A stretch of 64,000 nucleotides of DNA from Haloarcula hispanica ATCC 33960 (lineage in GTDB: Archaea > Halobacteriota > Halobacteria > Halobacteriales > Haloarculaceae): positions 186,001 to 250,000 of the forward strand of contig NC_015944.1 in NCBI RefSeq assembly GCF_000223905.1, read 5' to 3'. The notes below the pieces were generated by a model. The model did not search any database. It had not been told where the DNA came from and saw only the letters and a list, made by a program, of their open reading frames with translations. Below, piece after piece: positions 60,394 to 64,000 of this stretch (its first letter is position 1; each line of letters opens with the position of its first letter). A program made the position numbers and the translations under genes.

Positions 60394-61698
60394 ATGCTAC
60401 AACCCATTCACACGCTATGGAGCCGGTATCGATCTATCCCACTCATCTGGCGTATCTTCGTCGCCTTCATACTGGGTGCAGGTGCCGGTATCGCGTTCGG
60501 GGAGCAGATGGCCGTGGTCAGACCAGTGGGCGACCTCTTCCTTCGGCTGCTCAATATGCTGGTCATCCCGATCATCGTCTTCACACTGCTGACCGGGATT
60601 CGACAGCTCTCCCCCGCGAAGCTTGGGAGGATCGGCGGTGCGACAGTCGGGCTCTACGCCCTGACGACGACCCTCGCAGGCATCATTGGCCTTGCGGTTG
60701 CGAACGTGCTTCAGCCGGGCCGTGGCCTCGAATTCGGCGGCGGTGAAGCGCAATCGAAAGCACCGCCGTCGTTGCTGGATGTCGTTCTCGGAATCGTGCC
60801 GAACAATCCGGTCGCGGCGCTCGCGGAGGGGAATCTGCTGGCGACGGTTTTCTTCGTCATCGTATTCGGAATCGCGCTGACGTACGTCCGCTCCCAGCAA
60901 GACGCGCTCGCGGATAGCGTCGATTCGGTGTTCGAAGCGTTTGAGGTTGGTGCTGAAGCGATGTTTGTCATCGTTCGGGGAGTCCTCGAATTCGGTGTGC
61001 TCGGCGTGTTCGCGCTGATGGCGTCCGGAATCGGCACTGAAGGGATCGGCCTGTTCTCCTCACTGGGCGAACTCGTGTTGGCAGTCACTATCGCAATCGT
61101 CATTCACATCGGCTTCACCTATCTCGTTCTCTTGATGGGCGTGGTTGCCGACGTGTCGCCGATTGCGTTCCTCAGCGGGGCGAAAGACGCGATGGTGACC
61201 GCGTTCGCGACTCGGTCCTCGAGCGGAACGCTCCCTGTCACGATGCGCAATGCGGACGAAGACCTGCAGATCGCCGAGCGGGTGTATTCGTTCACCCTCC
61301 CAGTCGGTGCGACGGCGAACATGGACGGGGCCGCCATCCGGCAGGCAGTCACCGTGATGTTCGCCGCGAACGTCGTCGGACAGCCACTGGTGCTCACTGA
61401 ACAGGTCTTCGTCTTGATAGTGGCCGTCCTCATCAGCATCGGAACCGCCGGCGTTCCGGGAGCGGGCATCGTCATGCTCACCGTGATTCTCACACAGGTC
61501 GGCCTCCCACTGGAGGTCGTCGGGTTCGTCGCTGGCGTCGACCCGATCCTCGGGCGGATTGCAACGATGAACAACGTCACCGGCGACCTCGCGGTTTCGA
61601 CCGTCGTCGGGAAGTGGAACGACGGACTCGACCTAAATGAGGGCGTCTGGTCACGAAATCTGAGCGGCGTCGCCGAGTTCGTTCCCGGTGACGACTAG
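60394..61698 (+). CDS. Dicarboxylate/amino acid:cation symporter (SDF/DAACS family)
   Basis: A 434-residue membrane transporter of the GltP/DctA family. Landmarks are the serine-rich hairpin FATRSSSGTLPVTMRNADED, the cation-binding ANMDGAAIRQAV (NMDGT motif with Ala for Thr), and GVPGAGIVMLTVILTQVGLP. Eight helices and two re-entrant loops are expected. It imports glutamate, aspartate or C4-dicarboxylates with sodium or protons. Single gene with a strong leaderless promoter. The Thr-to-Ala change in the NMDG(T) motif is worth noting for substrate or ion use. Confidence 0.93.
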   Translation: MLQPIHTLWSRYRSIPLIWRIFVAFILGAGAGIAFGEQMAVVRPVGDLFLRLLNMLVIPIIVFTLLTGIRQLSPAKLGRIGGATVGLYALTTTLAGIIGLAVANVLQPGRGLEFGGGEAQSKAPPSLLDVVLGIVPNNPVAALAEGNLLATVFFVIVFGIALTYVRSQQDALADSVDSVFEAFEVGAEAMFVIVRGVLEFGVLGVFALMASGIGTEGIGLFSSLGELVLAVTIAIVIHIGFTYLVLLMGVVADVSPIAFLSGAKDAMVTAFATRSSSGTLPVTMRNADEDLQIAERVYSFTLPVGATANMDGAAIRQAVTVMFAANVVGQPLVLTEQVFVLIVAVLISIGTAGVPGAGIVMLTVILTQVGLPLEVVGFVAGVDPILGRIATMNNVTGDLAVSTVVGKWNDGLDLNEGVWSRNLSGVAEFVPGDD

Positions 61699-61900
61699 AG
61701 GACCACGGCGGTAGAGATTGAAACAGAAACTAATGCTGGTACAGTTGTTATCTTAACCTATAAGAGCCGAAATACTTCTGGCGGCTGAACTGACAACAGC
61801 AGTGTGAGCGATTTCCGGGCCGGTGACACCAGTCAGGCCCGTTTGTCCGACGAGTAGTGTAGTTTTGCGGTTTCAGAAACCGTGCGGTACCGTCGCAGTG

Positions 61901-62764
61901 TTATTTGGTTCGTTTCCGTTCCTGTGTCGGGTGGTCAGTGACGTACACTTTCGTCTCGTCCGGAACGTCGTCGGTGACCCAGGAGTTCGCCCCGATGCTG
62001 ACGTGGTCGCCGACGGTGATAGCGCCCAGAACTTTCGTGCCCGCGCCGATGACGACATGGTCGCCGATGTCGGGGTGTCGTTTGTACCCCTTTTTCAGTC
62101 TGTGTTCGTCGCTCTCGTCGGCCTCGAAGTGGAGCGCGCCGAGCGTTACGTCCTGATAGAGGCGTACCCACTCGCCGACGGTCGTGGTTTCACCGATGAC
62201 GACACCGGTTCCGTGGTCGATGAAGAAGTAGTCGCCGATTTCAGCGCCGGGGTGGATGTCGATACCGGTCTCAGTCTTGGCGTATTCGGTGAGTTCGCGA
62301 GCGTACTCGGATGCCCCGGCCTCGTAGAGTGTGTGTGCGACCCGCTGTACGAGTATCGCCATGAAGCCCGGATAGGACCGGATTATCTCCATGTACGTCT
62401 TCGCCGCCGGATCGCCTTTGAACGCGGCCTCGACGTCTCTTTTGAGTCGCGTTCGAATTGCTGGGAGCCGATTGATGACGGCGTCGACCGTCTCAGCGGG
62501 GTCAGATCCGGCGTACGGTCTGATACCGGCAAAGAAGAGGCCACCAAGGGTGTCGAGACGGTCCAGCACGGCGAGTTCGTCCCGGACCAGTTCAGCGGCG
62601 TTCCAGCAGGTCGGGAAGAACAGTCGCTTGAGGATGTCGACTTCCGGCCGTCGGTGTTCCCGCCGCGGAAACTCCATCTGTGTCTGTGTGGGAAACGGCT
62701 CTTCGTCGGCCTGGTATGCCTCGAACAGTTTCTCGTGTGTGTCGCCCGTGTAACAGTAGTCCAT
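61901..62764 (-). CDS. cysE: Serine O-acetyltransferase
   Basis: A 287-residue enzyme of the EpsC/CysE type. The N-terminal half is helical (MEIIRSYPGFMAILVQRVAHTLYEAG). The C-terminal left-handed beta-helix has hexapeptide repeats: IHPGAEIGDYFFIDHGTGVVIGE with the catalytic His-Asp pair, then HPDIGDHVVIGAGTKVLGAI. It acetylates serine with acetyl-CoA as the first step to cysteine. The acidic N-terminal 40 residues are an extension typical of haloarchaea. It is monocistronic here; cysteine synthase is not in the window. Confidence 0.92.
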   Translation of the reverse strand: MDYCYTGDTHEKLFEAYQADEEPFPTQTQMEFPRREHRRPEVDILKRLFFPTCWNAAELVRDELAVLDRLDTLGGLFFAGIRPYAGSDPAETVDAVINRLPAIRTRLKRDVEAAFKGDPAAKTYMEIIRSYPGFMAILVQRVAHTLYEAGASEYARELTEYAKTETGIDIHPGAEIGDYFFIDHGTGVVIGETTTVGEWVRLYQDVTLGALHFEADESDEHRLKKGYKRHPDIGDHVVIGAGTKVLGAITVGDHVSIGANSWVTDDVPDETKVYVTDHPTQERKRTK

Positions 62765-62915
62765 ATCGGATGGTTGGGCTGAACCATCTTAGTTCTGAAA
62801 CAACAGTTCTCTCTTTGGCTATATGTTGTGTTCTCGCTGGCGCAGTAGAACTGCAAACGAGCAGCATCCCACACTGAGAGGTAGCTATTTGAGACTGGCT
62901 TGTCATCGAGTCTGT

Positions 62916-63116
62916 ATGAACGGCGAGTGCTACTTCTGTCACGGCATCGTCTCCCCACCGGAGGAGGGCCACATCTGGCTGCGTGAGCACGACAGCCACG
63001 AGGTGTATATGCACGAACAGTGTGCTAGCGGCCACAACGTCATCGAAGGGGGGCAGAACCCGGCCGGTGAACTCCTGATTACGTGCCCGGAATGTGGCGA
63101 AGTCGAAACCGTGTAG
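62916..63116 (+). CDS. Small zinc-binding protein
   Basis: A 66-residue protein with cysteine knuckles at both ends: CYFCHG near the start and CPECG near the end, plus His and Cys between (YMHEQCASGHNV), enough for one or two zinc sites. No further domain. A weak TATA-like CTATTTGAG lies about 24-30 bp before ATG 62916. Such small zinc proteins are common in haloarchaea and usually uncharacterised. It converges on folD with 42 bp between stops. Confidence 0.65.
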   Translation: MNGECYFCHGIVSPPEEGHIWLREHDSHEVYMHEQCASGHNVIEGGQNPAGELLITCPECGEVETV

Positions 63117-63158
63117 CAATCCACGCAGGTAGCCCGGCGGACTGCCAGCGCGCCCATC

Positions 63159-64000
63159 CTACGGGAGTGAAATATCGACGCCGGACTGCAGGCTGGCGGC
63201 TTTCACGGTGTTGTACATCAGCATCGCGATGGTGAGCGGGCCGACGCCGCCCGGGACCGGCGTGATGGCGTCTGCCTTCGCTTTCGCGCTCTCGAAGTCC
63301 ACGTCCCCGACGAGTTCGTACCCCTTCTCCGTGTCAGCATCAACCCGGTTGATGCCCACATCAATAACTGTCGTACCCGCCGAGAGCATCGATCCGTCTA
63401 TCATTTCCGGAACCCCGGCGGCGGCGATCACGATGTCGGCGTTGCGAGTCTTTTCGGCCAGGTCGTCAGTTCGGGAGTGACACACAGTTGTCGTCGCGTT
63501 TCCGCCCGGGCCGTACTGAATGAGCAGGTTCGCCATCGGCTTGCCGACGATGTCCGAGCGACCGACGACAACGGCGTCTTTCCCCTCCGTCTCCACACCA
63601 GTTTCGGCCAGTATCTTCTGTATTCCGTGGGGCGTACAGGGCTTGTATCGAGCATTGCCGGCGACGAGCCGGCCGACGTTTTCGGGATGGAACCCGTCGA
63701 CGTCTTTCATTGGATCGATCCGCTCCAAGACGTCGCGCTTGGGAACGTGGTCGGGGACCGGCATCTGGACGAGAATTCCGTGGACGGCCGGGTCCGCGTT
63801 CAGCTCGTCGATGGTCGAAAACAGCGTCTCAGCCGGTTCGTCCGCGCTAATTTCGTAATGGAACCCCTCGATGCCGATCTCCTCACAGGCCTGTTGTTTC
63901 ATCGAGACGTACGTTTCACTCGCGCCGTCGTCGCTCATCAACACCGTCGCCAGCCCCGGTGTGACAGCCTCGCCGACGAGCGTGTCCGTGCACGCCGCGA
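63159..64000 (-). CDS. folD: Methylenetetrahydrofolate dehydrogenase/cyclohydrolase, 5' end outside window
   Basis: The frame is open to the right edge, so the N terminus is missing; the first visible codons give CTDTLVGEAVTPGLATVL. The rest is typical FolD: SDDGASETYVSMKQQACEEI, GILVQMPVPDH, PCTPHGIQKIL, the nucleotide-binding VVVGRSDIVGKPMANLL and PVPGGVGPLTIAML at the end. It oxidises methylene-THF to methenyl-THF with NAD(P) and hydrolyses that to formyl-THF. It links the methylene-THF made by the FAD/GcvT fusions to formate-THF ligase. Confidence 0.95.
   Translation of the reverse strand, partial: AACTDTLVGEAVTPGLATVLMSDDGASETYVSMKQQACEEIGIEGFHYEISADEPAETLFSTIDELNADPAVHGILVQMPVPDHVPKRDVLERIDPMKDVDGFHPENVGRLVAGNARYKPCTPHGIQKILAETGVETEGKDAVVVGRSDIVGKPMANLLIQYGPGGNATTTVCHSRTDDLAEKTRNADIVIAAAGVPEMIDGSMLSAGTTVIDVGINRVDADTEKGYELVGDVDFESAKAKADAITPVPGGVGPLTIAMLMYNTVKAASLQSGVDISLP

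Overview
The window looks like haloarchaeal chromosome, most like a Haloarcula-type organism. The coding DNA is GC-rich and the proteins are strongly acidic (Asp/Glu-rich). Many starts are leaderless, with an AT-rich TATA-like box about 25-30 bp before the ATG. Tat-type lipoprotein signals, a haloarchaeal fructose PTS and an RdfA/SMC-related pair are also present. Species assignment is inference; no rRNA or tRNA gene was seen.

Layout. 0-5.1 kb: surface polysaccharide genes (two GT4 glycosyltransferases, a heparinase II/III-type protein, a GT2 glycosyltransferase). 5.2-9.2 kb: a complete PTS operon read leftward (ptfC-ptfA-ptsH-ptsI-ptfB). 9.4-12.0 kb: a zinc-hook SMC-like protein convergent with RdfA. 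12.3-14.3 kb: two overlapping lipoprotein genes of unknown function. 15.3-42.4 kb: a large folate and one-carbon region with three fused FAD-oxidoreductase/GcvT proteins (dimethylglycine/sarcosine dehydrogenase type), electron transfer flavoprotein (etfBA), methenyl-THF cyclohydrolase, formate-THF ligase, a FolC-FolP fusion, a BCCT osmolyte transporter, threonine/serine dehydratase, an M14-type deacylase, an HTH protein, a MetF-like reductase, a DmdA-like methyltransferase and DHFR. FolD lies at the right edge, cut by the window. 42.5-48 kb: a less GC-rich, decayed segment with three nearly identical 84-bp palindromic elements, a nitrilase interrupted by an in-frame TAG, an MFS transporter and an ADH/ALDH relic. 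48-58.8 kb: an IclR regulator facing a carbohydrate-type ABC importer with embedded enzymes (creatininase family, enolase superfamily, SDR, RidA, HAD and an unrecognised protein). 59-64 kb: DMT and dicarboxylate/glutamate-type transporters, serine acetyltransferase, a small zinc protein and folD.

How the genes may work together. The folate region reads as a pathway that imports methylated osmolytes (BCCT), removes methyl groups onto tetrahydrofolate (DmdA-like protein and the three FAD/GcvT fusions, with electrons passing to ETF), interconverts C1-folates (MetF-like, FolD, FchA) and releases formate with ATP gain (Fhs run backward). Glycine plus C1 could become serine and then pyruvate through the dehydratase. 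The 48-58.8 kb operon looks like an uncharacterised catabolic system, possibly for a nitrogen-containing sugar acid. The individual family assignments are well supported; the pathways are inference.
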